Shown: in pieces, positions 1-8,950 of the stretch
How positions within the stretch are numbered: position 1 is the stretch's first letter
Layout: each line of letters starts with the position of its first letter
Assembly (NCBI RefSeq): GCF_003952665.1
Contig: NZ_CP017946.1
Location: 3,771,001-3,835,000 of the forward strand
DNA from: Bosea sp. Tri-49
GTDB taxonomy: Bacteria > Pseudomonadota > Alphaproteobacteria > Rhizobiales > Beijerinckiaceae
Direction of reading: 5' to 3'
DNA: 64,000 nt
Position numbers and translations under genes: made by a program
The notes under the pieces: model-generated
What the model saw: the letters and a program-made list of their open reading frames with translations, nothing else
Told to the model about the DNA's origin: nothing
Databases searched by the model: none

Positions 1-431
1 CCGGTCCGGTGTTGCGCGCGCCGGGCATGGAGGAAGGCGACGGCGGTGCGGGTCTGTCTGATGATCTCGTCGAGCGAAGCCTGCGGCGCCAGCGTGTAGT
101 TCATCACCGCGACGGCAAAGCCGTGCGCCTTCGGGCCCGGCACGACGAAAGCGTTGTCGTCCTTCGAGCTCGCCCGCCAGTAGCCGCCATGGACCCAGAG
201 GAAGAGCGGCGCACCCGGCTCGGCCGGATAGAGGTCGAGCGTCTCGCCGCTGGCCTCGTCATAGACGATGTCGGCGATGCGCTCGTTCTCCCGCTGCACC
301 TTTGCGCTGACCGAGACGTATTTCGCGTACTCCGCGTCGAATGAGGCGACGCTTTCGCGGGCATTGTACTCGCGGTCGAGCGCGACGCGGTCGAAGCCGC
401 GATAGACCGGTTCGCTGGCGGTTTGTGCCAT
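1..431 (-). CDS. alpha/beta hydrolase, arylformamidase-like (3' end outside window)
   Basis: The reading frame starts at the ATG at 431 and is open to the window edge, so only about 143 N-terminal residues are visible. The motif HGGYW (oxyanion-hole region, about residues 80-84) and the following MNYTLAP segment are typical of the alpha/beta-hydrolase branch that includes kynurenine formamidase and related esterases. The nucleophile elbow (GxSxG) would lie beyond the edge and cannot be checked. It lies 10 bp downstream of the livF-like gene and reads the same way, so it is probably the last visible gene of the aromatic-uptake operon, possibly cleaving an amide or ester form of the substrate. 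The family is fairly sure; the substrate is unknown. Confidence 0.75.
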   Translation of the reverse strand, partial: MAQTASEPVYRGFDRVALDREYNARESVASFDAEYAKYVSVSAKVQRENERIADIVYDEASGETLDLYPAEPGAPLFLWVHGGYWRASSKDDNAFVVPGPKAHGFAVAVMNYTLAPQASLDEIIRQTRTAVAFLHARRAQHRT

Positions 432-441
432 GGCGATGTCC

Positions 442-1137
442 TCACAGACCGAGATAGCGGCTGGCGAGATCTGGGTCGTCGTGGAGCGCGGCCGGCGTGC
501 CGGCCCAGACGATCCGCCCCTTCTCGACGACGTGGTGGCGGTCGACCAGGGCCGCCATCTCCGCCAGGTTCTTGTCGACGACGACGATGGTTTGCCCGGC
601 CTGCTTGAGCATCTGCAGGCAGCGCCAGATCTCGGCGCGGATCAGCGGCGCGAGCCCTTCGGTCGCCTCGTCGAGGATGAGAAGGCGCGGATTGGTCATG
701 AGGGCCCGGCCGACCGCCAGCATCTGCTGCTCGCCGCCCGACAAGGTCCTCGCCGACTGGCGCCGCCTTTCGCCGAGACGCGGGAACAGCTCGATCACGC
801 GCGGCAAGGTCCAGTGCCCGGCGCTGCCGCCGCGCGCGGTGGCGATGAGGTTCTCCTCGACCGTCAGCGACGGGAACACCCGTCGCCCTTCCGGCACCAG
901 CCCGATGCCGAGCCGGGCGATCGCGTTCGGCGCCAGCCCGGACAGCGGCCGGCCGTCGAAGGCGATCTCGCCGCCGGTGGGCCGCGTCAGCCCCATGATG
1001 GCGCGGATCGTGGTGGTCTTGCCCATGCCATTGCGGCCGATGAGCGAGACGACCTCGCCGGCGCGGGCGTCGAAGGACAAGCCGAACAGGACCCGGGCAT
1101 GGCCATAGCCGGCCGCGAGTTCGCGCACGCTCAGCAT
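442..1137 (-). CDS. branched-chain amino acid-type ABC transporter ATP-binding protein (LivF-like)
   Basis: A 231-residue ABC ATPase of normal LivF length. Walker A is GRNGMGKTT (about residues 34-42), the ABC signature is LSGGEQQM, and Walker B is LLILDEATEGL. It would energise uptake at the cytoplasmic face together with the LivG-like partner. Its start overlaps the end of the livG-like gene by 7 bp, indicating translational coupling. LIV/HAAT-type transporters also move aromatic acids and amides; because this one shares an operon with ring-cleavage genes, an aromatic substrate is more likely than leucine. That substrate call is inference. Confidence 0.93.
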   Translation of the reverse strand: MLSVRELAAGYGHARVLFGLSFDARAGEVVSLIGRNGMGKTTTIRAIMGLTRPTGGEIAFDGRPLSGLAPNAIARLGIGLVPEGRRVFPSLTVEENLIATARGGSAGHWTLPRVIELFPRLGERRRQSARTLSGGEQQMLAVGRALMTNPRLLILDEATEGLAPLIRAEIWRCLQMLKQAGQTIVVVDKNLAEMAALVDRHHVVEKGRIVWAGTPAALHDDPDLASRYLGL

Positions 1138-1907
1138 GCCGGCTCTCCCCCGAGATAGGCGGCGCGGACTTGCGGATCGCTGCGCACCTCCGCCACCGTG
1201 CCGGTGAAGATGACGCGGCCATAGACCAGCACGCTGACGCGGTCCGCCAGCGCGAACACGGCGGCCATGTCGTGCTCGACCAGGAGGATGGCGTAGCGCC
1301 GCTTCAGCCCGTCGAGCAGCCGGGTCATCCGCCCCGATTCCTCCGGCCCCAGCCCGGCCATCGGCTCGTCGAGCAAGAGCAGCCTCGGCTCGCGTGCGAG
1401 CGCGACCGCGATCTCGAGCTGCCGGCGCTGGCCATGGGCGAGTGTCTCCGCCCGCCTGTCGGCGAGCTCGCCGAGGCCGACCTCGGCGAGCCGCGCGCGC
1501 GCACTGGCGATGGCGCCGGCATTGCCGCGCGGGTTCGACAACATGTCGAACGAGCCGCCGCCCCGGGTCTCGATCGACAGCAGCACGTTCTCGATCGCAG
1601 TGAAGTCCGGGCAGAGCTGGGTGATCTGGAAGGTCCGCCCGAGCCCGAGCCGGGAGCGCAGATGCGGACGCAGCCGGGTGACGTCGCGCCCGTCGAACAG
1701 GATGCGCCCGGCATCCGGCTTCAACTCCCCGCAGATCTGGGTGATCAGCGTCGATTTCCCAGCGCCGTTCGGACCGATCAGCGCGTGGAGCTCGCCGGGA
1801 CGAATGTCGAGCGTGACGTCATCGGTCGCGACCAGGGCTCCGAAGGCCTTGCGCAGCCCGTCGATCGCCAGGATCGGCGCTTGCTGCTGGGAGGAGAGCT
1901 CAACCAT
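1131..1907 (-). CDS. branched-chain amino acid-type ABC transporter ATP-binding protein (LivG-like)
   Basis: A 258-residue ABC ATPase with Walker A GPNGAGKST (about residues 46-54), a LivG-type signature region (LAHGQRRQLEIA, in place of LSGGQ), Walker B LLLLDEPMAGL and the switch histidine in LVEHDM. The divergent signature LAHGQ is common in LivG subunits. The start overlaps the livM-like stop by 8 bp and the end overlaps livF by 7 bp, so all transporter genes appear to be one transcript. It pairs with LivF to drive the HM permease core. Confidence 0.93.
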   Translation of the reverse strand: MVELSSQQQAPILAIDGLRKAFGALVATDDVTLDIRPGELHALIGPNGAGKSTLITQICGELKPDAGRILFDGRDVTRLRPHLRSRLGLGRTFQITQLCPDFTAIENVLLSIETRGGGSFDMLSNPRGNAGAIASARARLAEVGLGELADRRAETLAHGQRRQLEIAVALAREPRLLLLDEPMAGLGPEESGRMTRLLDGLKRRYAILLVEHDMAAVFALADRVSVLVYGRVIFTGTVAEVRSDPQVRAAYLGGEPAC

Positions 1908-2874
1908 TGCGCTCTCCGAACAGGCGCCCGGCGATGCCGCGGCGACCGAACAGAGCGACCAGCGTCAGAATCGGCCCCATCACGATCATCCAGTGCTCGG
2001 TCCAGATCGAGAGGATCTGCTCGAGCGCAATGAAGACGGCGGCCCCGGCGATCGGGCCGAGCAGCGTGCCGAGCCCGCCGAGCACGACGATGGCGATGAA
2101 CTCGCCCGACTTGCTCCACGCGGCCATGTCGGGCGAGACGAAGCGGGCGTAGTTGGCCCAGAGCACGCCGGCGAGGCCGGTTCCGATCGCGGAGATGACG
2201 AAGGCGGTGAGCCGGAACGGGAACGGATCGACGCCGAGGTTGATCGAGCGTCGCTCGCTCTGCCGCAGCGCCTGGAGGACGAGGCCGAAGCGGGAGTTCA
2301 CGACCCTGGCGCAGAAGGCCGTCCAGCCGATCAGCAGCGCGATGCAGACATAGTAGAAGGTCGTCGGCCGCGAGAGGTCGATGAAAGGCAGCGTGTTGCG
2401 CCGGTCGAGCAGCAGGCCGTCGTCGCCGCCATAGCTCTGCAGCGAGACCAGCACGAAGAAGACCATCTGCGCGAAGGCGAGCGTGATCATGATGAACTGC
2501 ACGCCGCTGGTCTTCAGCGAGAGCGTCCCGACGATCGCGGCCAGAAGCGCGCAGGCTACCAGCGCCAGCGGCCAGACGATCAGCGCCGCATTCGACCCCT
2601 GCCAACCAAGGAGCGGCTCGCCCGCGCCGGTGTGGAAGGCGATGATGCCGACGGCGTAGCCGCCGAGCCCGAAGAACATGGCATGGCCGAAGCTGACCAG
2701 CGCGCCATAGCCCAGGATAAGGTCGAGGCTGACGGCGGCGATGGCGTAGATGGCGATACGGTTGGCAAGGCCGAGCAGCCCGGCCGAGCCGGTCAGCTGG
2801 GCGAGAAAGGGGGCGGCCAGCAGGAAGATAAGCCCGATGGCGATGACGGCGAGGCGAAGGCGGGAGGTCATCAT
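1900..2874 (-). CDS. branched-chain amino acid-type ABC transporter permease (LivM-like)
   Basis: A 324-residue hydrophobic protein with about nine predicted membrane spans and the LivM signature region around DPFPFRLTAFVISA. The frame is open further upstream, but that part lies inside the livH coding region and is a shadow. I chose the ATG at 2874 because a GGGGGTG Shine-Dalgarno-like run sits about 6 bp upstream. A GTG at 2883 that overlaps the livH stop (GTGA) is an alternative start. It forms the membrane channel with LivH. Confidence 0.9.
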   Translation of the reverse strand: MMTSRLRLAVIAIGLIFLLAAPFLAQLTGSAGLLGLANRIAIYAIAAVSLDLILGYGALVSFGHAMFFGLGGYAVGIIAFHTGAGEPLLGWQGSNAALIVWPLALVACALLAAIVGTLSLKTSGVQFIMITLAFAQMVFFVLVSLQSYGGDDGLLLDRRNTLPFIDLSRPTTFYYVCIALLIGWTAFCARVVNSRFGLVLQALRQSERRSINLGVDPFPFRLTAFVISAIGTGLAGVLWANYARFVSPDMAAWSKSGEFIAIVVLGGLGTLLGPIAGAAVFIALEQILSIWTEHWMIVMGPILTLVALFGRRGIAGRLFGERNG

Positions 2875-2879
2875 CGCGT

Positions 2880-3800
2880 TCACCCCCTGGCCGGCAGCAG
2901 GCCGTTCGGCCGCACGAGGAGGACGATCGCCATCAGCACGTAAATGCTGGCCGAGACCAGCCCGGCGCCGAGCGTGTCGGCGGTCGAGGCCGGCAGCGAC
3001 AATTGCAGCAGCTGCGGGATGTAGGCCCGCCCCAGGCTGTCGACCATGCCGACGAGCAGCGCCCCGACCAGCGCGCCGCGAACCAAGCCGACGCCGCCGA
3101 CGACGATGACCACGAAGGTGGTGATGAGCACCCGCTCGCCCATGCCGATCTCGATGGCCAGCAGCGGCGCCGCCATGACGCCGGCGAGGCCGCACAGCGC
3201 GCCGCCGAGGCCGAAGACCAGCGTGTAGAGCCGGCGGATGTCGACGCCAAGCGCATCGACCATCTCGCGGTCGTCGGCACCGGCACGGATCAGCATGCCG
3301 ACGCGGGTGTGATTGACCAGCGCCCACAGGCCGATCGCGACCAGTGCCCCGGTCACAATGAAGGCGACGCGCATCAGCGGGTAGTCGAGGCCCGGAAGCA
3401 GCGGCACCGAGCCCTGCAGGAAGGGCGGAATGTCCATCAGCGGCGGGCGGCGCCCAAAGATCATGCTCACCGCCTCGTTGGTGAACAGGATCAGGCCGAG
3501 CGTCGCCAGCACCTGGTAGAGGTGGTCGCGGCGATACAGCCATTGCACCACCGCGACCTCGACGAGCACCGCATAGAGCCCGGCACCGATCAGGGCGGCC
3601 GCGATGCCGACCAGGAAGGAGCCGGTCGAGAGCACCGCGAACGCCGCGCTATAGGCGCCGACCATGTAGAAGGCGCCATGGGTGAGGTTGATCACTCCCA
3701 TGATGCCGAAGATCAGCGTCAATCCCGATGCCAGAAGAAACAGCATCGATCCATATTGCAGGCCGTTGAGAGCCTGCTCGATAAAGAGGATCATCTCCAC
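2880..3800 (-). CDS. branched-chain amino acid-type ABC transporter permease (LivH-like)
   Basis: A 306-residue integral membrane protein of normal LivH length. It has the characteristic N-terminus (FIEQALNGLQYGSMLFL) and the GVINLTHGAFYMVGAY segment conserved in LivH permeases. It lies 56 bp downstream of the binding-protein gene and touches livM. It supplies one half of the translocation pathway of the LIV-type transporter encoded here. Confidence 0.93.
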   Translation of the reverse strand: MEMILFIEQALNGLQYGSMLFLLASGLTLIFGIMGVINLTHGAFYMVGAYSAAFAVLSTGSFLVGIAAALIGAGLYAVLVEVAVVQWLYRRDHLYQVLATLGLILFTNEAVSMIFGRRPPLMDIPPFLQGSVPLLPGLDYPLMRVAFIVTGALVAIGLWALVNHTRVGMLIRAGADDREMVDALGVDIRRLYTLVFGLGGALCGLAGVMAAPLLAIEIGMGERVLITTFVVIVVGGVGLVRGALVGALLVGMVDSLGRAYIPQLLQLSLPASTADTLGAGLVSASIYVLMAIVLLVRPNGLLPARG

Positions 3801-3856
3801 ACGCCCTTGTTGCGCGGTGAATCAGGGGTCAGATGTGTCGATGGGTTTCGCAGCGC

Positions 3857-5053
3857 TCAGTTGAGCTTGCACTGGGCTGCATAGGCATCGCCGTAATCCT
3901 CGGCGATCTTGCGGACCATCGTCTGCACGATCTCGCCGGACGGGCGCTTCTCGAACTTCGTCAGGTAGTAATCCTGGACCGGGTGCTGGTTGGGCCCGAA
4001 GGAGAATTTCCCGCGCACGGCGGTGAACTGCGCCGCTCGCAGCGCCTTGCGGAACTCGTCCTGCTTGCCGATGTCGCCGTTCACTACCTTGAGGGCACTG
4101 CCGATCAGGTTGGCGGTATCGTAGGCCTGCTGGGCATACATGGTCGGCGTCCGCGAATAGGCCTTGCGGAAGGCTTCCACGAACGCCTTGGAGGCAGGGG
4201 TGGTGGCCTCGGGCGTCCAGAGAGCGGAAGCGTAGATGCCGTCTGCAGCATCGCCGGTCGCGCCGACCATATGCGCATCCATCGAGAAGGCCGGGATCAG
4301 CATGGGAATGCTCTTCGCCAGGCCGGCATTGGCATATTGCTTGGCAAAGTTGATACCGGCGCCGCCCGGATGGAACTGGTAGATCGCTTCCGGGGCGAGC
4401 GAGCGGACGCGCGCAAGCTCGACGGAGAAGTCGGTCTGGTCGAGCTTGGTGTAGATCTCGCCGGTGATCTCGCCCTTGAAGGTGCGCTTGAAGCCCTCCA
4501 GCGCATCGCGGCCGGCCTGATAGTTTGGCGCAAGCAGCGCGACGCGCTTGTAGCCGAGCCGGTTGGCGGCGAGCCCTGCCGCCTCGTGAAAGGCGTCGTT
4601 CTGGTAGGAGGCGACGAAATAGTTCCGGTGGCAGCGTTCGCCGGCAAAGGATGAGGGGCCGGGATTGAGGCTGACATAATAGCCGCCCGATTCCAGCACG
4701 CCCGGAACCACGGCAGCGAGCACGTTCGAGAAGTTCACGCCGGTGAAGAGCTTGACGCCGGACTGGATCAGCCGGTCGGCGGCCTGCTTGGCGTTCGCCG
4801 GCTTCAGCGCGTCGTCCTCGATAGCGAGGTTGACGGGAACGCCGCCCAGCTTGCCATCGGTCAAGGCGAGCTGGAAGCCGGCGCGGATGTCCTCGCCGAT
4901 ATAGCCGGCCGGCGTCGACAGCGTGGTGATGAAGCCGATCGTGACCGGGGCGCTCGCACCGGCCTGGGCGAACGCTGATTGCGTGATCGGCATTGCCGCT
5001 GCCGATGCGAGGCTGGCGACGATCATCCTGCGTGTGAATGCTGACCTGTTCAT
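3857..5053 (-). CDS. periplasmic substrate-binding protein of LIV-type ABC transporter
   Basis: A 398-residue Leu/Ile/Val-binding-family protein. The N-terminus carries a signal peptide with a twin-arginine-like start (FTRRMIVASLASAAAM) and a likely AFA/Q cleavage site near residue 30. The mature part shows the type I periplasmic-binding fold features (TIGFITTLSTPAGYIGEDI, then GVNFSNVLAAV). It is the first transporter gene after the two catabolic enzymes and probably sets substrate specificity. Members of this family clustered with ring-cleavage dioxygenases often bind aromatic acids. The ligand here is not readable from sequence. Confidence 0.9.
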   Translation of the reverse strand: MNRSAFTRRMIVASLASAAAMPITQSAFAQAGASAPVTIGFITTLSTPAGYIGEDIRAGFQLALTDGKLGGVPVNLAIEDDALKPANAKQAADRLIQSGVKLFTGVNFSNVLAAVVPGVLESGGYYVSLNPGPSSFAGERCHRNYFVASYQNDAFHEAAGLAANRLGYKRVALLAPNYQAGRDALEGFKRTFKGEITGEIYTKLDQTDFSVELARVRSLAPEAIYQFHPGGAGINFAKQYANAGLAKSIPMLIPAFSMDAHMVGATGDAADGIYASALWTPEATTPASKAFVEAFRKAYSRTPTMYAQQAYDTANLIGSALKVVNGDIGKQDEFRKALRAAQFTAVRGKFSFGPNQHPVQDYYLTKFEKRPSGEIVQTMVRKIAEDYGDAYAAQCKLN

Positions 5054-5115
5054 CGAATTCCCCTCCGTTACGGCGCGGTCGTTGCCGCTGCCCTTTTGTC
5101 ACTGATGCGTGGATG

Positions 5116-6027
5116 TCAGGCCGCCACGACGGGGTGGCGGATCTGGCCGATGCCGTCGACGCCGGCCTCGACTACGTCGCCCGGCCAGAGCCATTCCTGC
5201 GGCGTCCGGCCCGCCCCGACCCCATCCGGCGTACCGGTGGCGATGATGTCGCCGGGCTCCAGGGTGATCGCCGCGCTGATGTCCGCGATCAGGGTCGGGA
5301 TCTTGAACAGCATGTGGCGCGTGTTGGAACGCTGCTTGGTCTCACCGTTGACGGTCAGCCAGAGGTCGAGCGCGTGCGGTTCGGTGATCTCGTCGGCGGT
5401 CACGATGCAGGGACCGAACGGCGCGTAGGTGTCTTGGCCCTTCGAGTAGATCCACTGGCCGGATCGGCGGTTATCGCGGGCGCTAACGTCGATCATCACG
5501 CTGTAGCCGAAGACGAAGCTCATCGCCTCGGCCTCGGTGACACGGCGCGCGGTCCGGCCCATGACCACCGCGAGCTCGACCTCCCAGTCCAGCTGCTGCG
5601 TAATCTTGGCGTTGTGCTCGATCGCTTCGCCGGGGCCGACGACGCTGGTCGGCGGCTTCGAGAAGATCACCGGCTGCTTCGGCAGGTCCTTCGACGTGTC
5701 GAGCGCGGCGGCCGATTCCGCGACGTGCTCGACATAGTTCAGGCCGATGCCGAAAATGTTCTTCCGCGGACGCGGGATCGGCGCCAGCAGCTTGACATTG
5801 GCGAGCGGGAACGCGGAGTGGGCGGGCCAGCGCCCACGATGCTGCTCCAGCAGCGCACCCAGCGACGCCTGCCCGGCCGGGCCGAGATCGATCAGATCGA
5901 GCATCGCCGAGGGCAGGTCGAGGCCGACACCGGCGCCGAGCGTGGCGACGTCGACGACGAGGTCACCCTCGATGACGCCGAGCCGCGCTGCCGCTTCAAT
6001 CGTGCTGCGATAAGTTACGAGACGCAT
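5116..6027 (-). CDS. fumarylacetoacetate hydrolase (FAH) family protein, probable fumarylpyruvate/acylpyruvate hydrolase
   Basis: A 303-residue FAH-fold hydrolase. Visible marks are NYVEH (residues 97-101), the metal-ligand segment DWEVELAVVMG (147-157; acidic D147/E149/E151), and the C-terminal GDIIATGTPDGVG motif. The family cleaves C-C bonds in acylpyruvates. Because it sits 12 bp downstream of the gentisate dioxygenase-like gene, the natural role is cleavage of the ring-opened product (maleyl- or fumarylpyruvate) to pyruvate and a C4 acid. No separate maleylpyruvate isomerase is visible, so it may act directly on maleylpyruvate, or the isomerase is elsewhere. Confidence 0.88.
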   Translation of the reverse strand: MRLVTYRSTIEAAARLGVIEGDLVVDVATLGAGVGLDLPSAMLDLIDLGPAGQASLGALLEQHRGRWPAHSAFPLANVKLLAPIPRPRKNIFGIGLNYVEHVAESAAALDTSKDLPKQPVIFSKPPTSVVGPGEAIEHNAKITQQLDWEVELAVVMGRTARRVTEAEAMSFVFGYSVMIDVSARDNRRSGQWIYSKGQDTYAPFGPCIVTADEITEPHALDLWLTVNGETKQRSNTRHMLFKIPTLIADISAAITLEPGDIIATGTPDGVGAGRTPQEWLWPGDVVEAGVDGIGQIRHPVVAA

Positions 6028-6039
6028 GATCGGCAGTCC

Positions 6040-7164
6040 TCAGAGTGCGAGCGGCTGGTGGCCGCCATGGTCGCCGAACGCTTCCTCGCGATAGAGCCCG
6101 AGCGAGTTCATCACCGGCATGTCGTTGAAGGCGAAGAGGCAGGCATCGTCGCTGGCCGACGCGTTGGCGTGTTCGTGCCAGGCCCAGGACGGCACGCAGA
6201 AGATGTCGCGCTCCTGCCAATCGAAGCGCTTGCCATCGATGACGGAGTGACCGCTGCCCTTGGCGACCTGGTAGATGAAGCTGCCAGTGTGGCGATGCGC
6301 CTTGGTCTTCTCGCCGGGCCGCAGCATCTGCATCGAGGCGCCGATCGTCTGCATCACCGGCCCGCCGGTGATGGGATTGACGTAGTTCATCAGCACGCCG
6401 TCGAAGGCCGAGCCGTCCGTCACCTTGGAAAAGCGCGTCAACGCCTCGTAGGTCGGCGCCCATTCGTATTTCAGCAGCGGCGAATAGGGCTTGCCCCAGT
6501 CGTGGCCGGCCGGCCGCAGCCCGGGATTGCCCCAGGCCCCGGTCATGTCGTCGACGGGATAGCCGACCGCCTGGCGCAGATCCGAATGGACCGCGTAGAA
6601 ATTCGCTTCCAGCGCGTTGACCAGCGGGATGTCGAGACCGTCCTGCCAGATGCAGGTCGAGCCATCAGACGAGACGCCGTGTTCGTGCCAGGTGCCGTTC
6701 GGCGTCAGCACGAAGTCATTGGCTCCGAGCGTCATCTTGTGGCCGTCGACGATGGTGTACGCGCCGGAGCCTTCCATGATGAAGCGCAGCGCCGAGGCTG
6801 AATGCGCGTGGGCGGAGGCCGTCTCGCCGGGGTGCATGACCTGCAGGCCCGAATAGAGCCAGCCCACGGCGGCGGAGACATCCCGCCGGCCCGGATTGTT
6901 CAGATAGATCACGCGGCGGCCGGCCTTTTCGGGCGTGACCAGCTCGACCGAGCGCAGGACATGCTCGCGCAGGTCGCGATAGCGCCAGAGCACGGGAACG
7001 GAGGCCGATTTGGGCGCCCAGGGCTCGATCTTGTTGGCCACGGTCCAGAGCGCGCCCGCTTCGAGCGCTTCCAGCTGCTCGTAATAGGCCAGCAGCTCTG
7101 GCGTGTCCTCGACGTTCGCCCGGCCGGCGACATCCTCTCGATGGTTCTGTTTCGGAGCTGACAT
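6040..7164 (-). CDS. gentisate 1,2-dioxygenase family bicupin dioxygenase
   Basis: A 374-residue bicupin. Cupin 1 carries SAHAHSASALRFIMEG (H119, H121) and TPNGTWHEHG (H160, H162), the usual Fe(II) ligands. Cupin 2 carries KAHRHTGSFIYQV and WAWHEHAN. The family opens gentisate between C1 and C2 to maleylpyruvate; close relatives act on salicylate, 1-hydroxy-2-naphthoate or 5-nitrosalicylate, so the exact substrate is uncertain. It is the first gene of the minus-strand operon and faces a divergent GntR regulator with a dyad in between. The first cupin has HAH where many gentisate dioxygenases have HRH, which hints at a variant specificity. Confidence 0.88.
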   Translation of the reverse strand: MSAPKQNHREDVAGRANVEDTPELLAYYEQLEALEAGALWTVANKIEPWAPKSASVPVLWRYRDLREHVLRSVELVTPEKAGRRVIYLNNPGRRDVSAAVGWLYSGLQVMHPGETASAHAHSASALRFIMEGSGAYTIVDGHKMTLGANDFVLTPNGTWHEHGVSSDGSTCIWQDGLDIPLVNALEANFYAVHSDLRQAVGYPVDDMTGAWGNPGLRPAGHDWGKPYSPLLKYEWAPTYEALTRFSKVTDGSAFDGVLMNYVNPITGGPVMQTIGASMQMLRPGEKTKAHRHTGSFIYQVAKGSGHSVIDGKRFDWQERDIFCVPSWAWHEHANASASDDACLFAFNDMPVMNSLGLYREEAFGDHGGHQPLAL

Positions 7165-7178
7165 GGCGACCTCCTCTC

Positions 7179-7211
7179 AAAATATGGATTTTGGTTAGCA
7201 TGCCGTATTTT
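7179..7211. promoter_or_regulatory. candidate operator: 9-bp inverted repeat with one mismatch
   Basis: AAAATATGG at 7179-7187 faces CCGTATTTT at 7203-7211 across a 15-bp spacer, matching at 8 of 9 pairs. It lies 15-47 bp upstream of the dioxygenase ATG and 36 bp before the earliest start of the divergent GntR gene. That is where a local repressor would control both directions. The dyad is visible in sequence; binding by the GntR protein is inference. Confidence 0.45.
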
Positions 7212-7246
7212 CGAAAGAAAGATGTTTTTGCGTTAGACGCGCATTC

Positions 7247-8029
7247 GTGTACGGTCGGTCCAGAACCGAGGAATGGGATCGAATCGTGCGCGTGAAGCGA
7301 AATGCGGCAGCTATGGCGGGCCATGAGGAGACGGCCTCCCCCGAGGCGTCGTTCACAGCGGCTGAAACCGCCTATCGGAAACTGCGGAGCGATATCGTCG
7401 CGGGTGTCTTCGAGCCCGGGCAGCCGCTGCGGCTCGAATTCCTGCGCCAGCGCTACGGACTGAGCTTCTCGCCGCTGCGCGAGGCGTTGAACCGCCTGCA
7501 GACCGAAAGGCTCGTCCTCGCGGCAGCATTACGCGGCTTCTCGGTCGCTCCAGTCTCGATCGAAGAGATGTGGGATGTGACGGAGACAAGAACGCTCATC
7601 GAATGCGAGGCTCTCAAGCGGTCCATCGCTCGCGGCGACGATGATTGGGAGGCCGGCATCGTCGCGGCCTTTCACGCGCTCGACCTGCAGGTGCGCCGGC
7701 ACGTTCCGGCTGGCCGCGAGCTCAGTGTCGACGAGCTGTCAGCGCTCGAGATCCGTCATCAGGAGTTCCACAGGGCACTCATTGCCCGGTGCGGCTCGCG
7801 CCGGCTGATCAACCTCTCCGACCAGCTCCATGTCGAGACCCAGCGTTATCGCCTGCCGGCGCTCGCGGGAAAGATGCCGACGGGCCCGCGCGACGTCGCG
7901 TTCGAGCATCGGCAGATCATGGACGCGGCTCTCGCAAGAGATGCCGACAAGGCCCAGGATCTTCTTGCCGCGCATTATCGGCGGACGGCGGAACTGATCG
8001 AGGCGCAGATGTCGCCTCGATCCGGCTGA
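7247..8029 (+). CDS. GntR family transcriptional regulator (FadR/FCD subfamily)
   Basis: Up to 260 residues. An N-terminal winged helix (YRKLRSDIVAGVFEPGQPL then LSFSPLREALNRLQTERLV) is followed by an all-helical FCD effector domain with candidate metal-binding histidines (EIRHQEFHRAL, EHRQIMDAAL). An ATG at 7313 (MAGHEE) is an equally plausible start and gives a more usual N-terminus. It is divergent from the dioxygenase operon, so it most likely represses that operon and is released by the substrate or a pathway intermediate. Confidence 0.9.
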   Translation: MYGRSRTEEWDRIVRVKRNAAAMAGHEETASPEASFTAAETAYRKLRSDIVAGVFEPGQPLRLEFLRQRYGLSFSPLREALNRLQTERLVLAAALRGFSVAPVSIEEMWDVTETRTLIECEALKRSIARGDDDWEAGIVAAFHALDLQVRRHVPAGRELSVDELSALEIRHQEFHRALIARCGSRRLINLSDQLHVETQRYRLPALAGKMPTGPRDVAFEHRQIMDAALARDADKAQDLLAAHYRRTAELIEAQMSPRSG

Positions 8030-8257
8030 CCGCTGCGGGACGGATCGAAGCGCTGCCAAGCCCGCTCGCTTTGTGACGGGCCGAGATGCCCGAATGAGGA
8101 TCGATTATGACGATCCGGCGCTCGATGAGGCCTGCCAGGTCGGTCGATAGGCCGGTGCCGAGCTCTGGATGCCCGCTTTCTGGCGGCGGCCAAGAGTCCG
8201 CTAGTGGCACAACCAAGCCTTCCTCTTGCCAGAATTCGCGCGTGATCGTCGCGTCCG

Positions 8258-8950
8258 TCACTGCACCCGACGCGGTTCGAAGGCGAAGGCGCTGAGCCCC
8301 AGCCATTGTTGCATGGAGCAAGCCAGGGCCTGATCGCCGTCGATCTCGAAGTGACCGGTGTCGGACTCCTTCTTGATCGTCGTCAGCCCCATCCAGATCG
8401 CTGTCATCGTGCGCAGGGAACTCGTGACCAGCAGATCGAGCTGATGGCCGGGATCGAAATTGCAAAGGTCGACTGCACCGTCGGCCACCACCAGCCACCA
8501 CCTCTTCTGTGACCCCGGAAGTTCGGGGTACAGAAACTGTATCGTGCAGCGATGCGCCGGCAGCAGCTTGACGTTGAGACTTCGGCGCATGTCCCACATC
8601 AGCAGCGAAGGGTCGAGGTTCTTGAGCGAGAGCCGCGATTCCATCCAGTGCTGCGCCCAGTTGCCGAGGCCCATGATCAACGATCTCAGTTCCTCGCCCG
8701 CCTCGGACAGGTGATATTCAACCGAGCCCTTCGCCTTGCGCGATACGGTGATGACCCCGGCCTGCTGCAATTCCTTGAGCCGTTTCGAGAGCAAGGCCGG
8801 CGACATCTTCGGTAGGCCGCGCCGCAGATCATTGAATCGGGTGCTGCCGCAGAGCAGCTCTCGCACGACCAGCGTCGTCCATCGACTGCACAATATCTCC
8901 GAGGCCATCGACACCGGGCAGAACTGGCCGTAACCGCCGCGATTGTTCAT
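8258..8950 (-). CDS. HxlR-type winged-helix regulator with C-terminal SCP2-like domain
   Basis: A 230-residue protein. Residues about 10-100 form a HxlR/MarR-like winged helix (CPVSMASEILCSRWTTLVV, FNDLRRGLPKMSPALLSKRL, VEYHLSEAGEEL). The C-terminal part, about 130-225, with RWWLVVADGAVDLCNFDPG and FEIDGD, resembles the sterol-carrier-protein-2-like domain often fused to this regulator type. It is divergent from the acyl-CoA dehydrogenase gene across 133 bp and is its likely regulator. The HTH call is firm; the C-terminal domain assignment is by eye. Confidence 0.82.
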   Translation of the reverse strand: MNNRGGYGQFCPVSMASEILCSRWTTLVVRELLCGSTRFNDLRRGLPKMSPALLSKRLKELQQAGVITVSRKAKGSVEYHLSEAGEELRSLIMGLGNWAQHWMESRLSLKNLDPSLLMWDMRRSLNVKLLPAHRCTIQFLYPELPGSQKRWWLVVADGAVDLCNFDPGHQLDLLVTSSLRTMTAIWMGLTTIKKESDTGHFEIDGDQALACSMQQWLGLSAFAFEPRRVQ

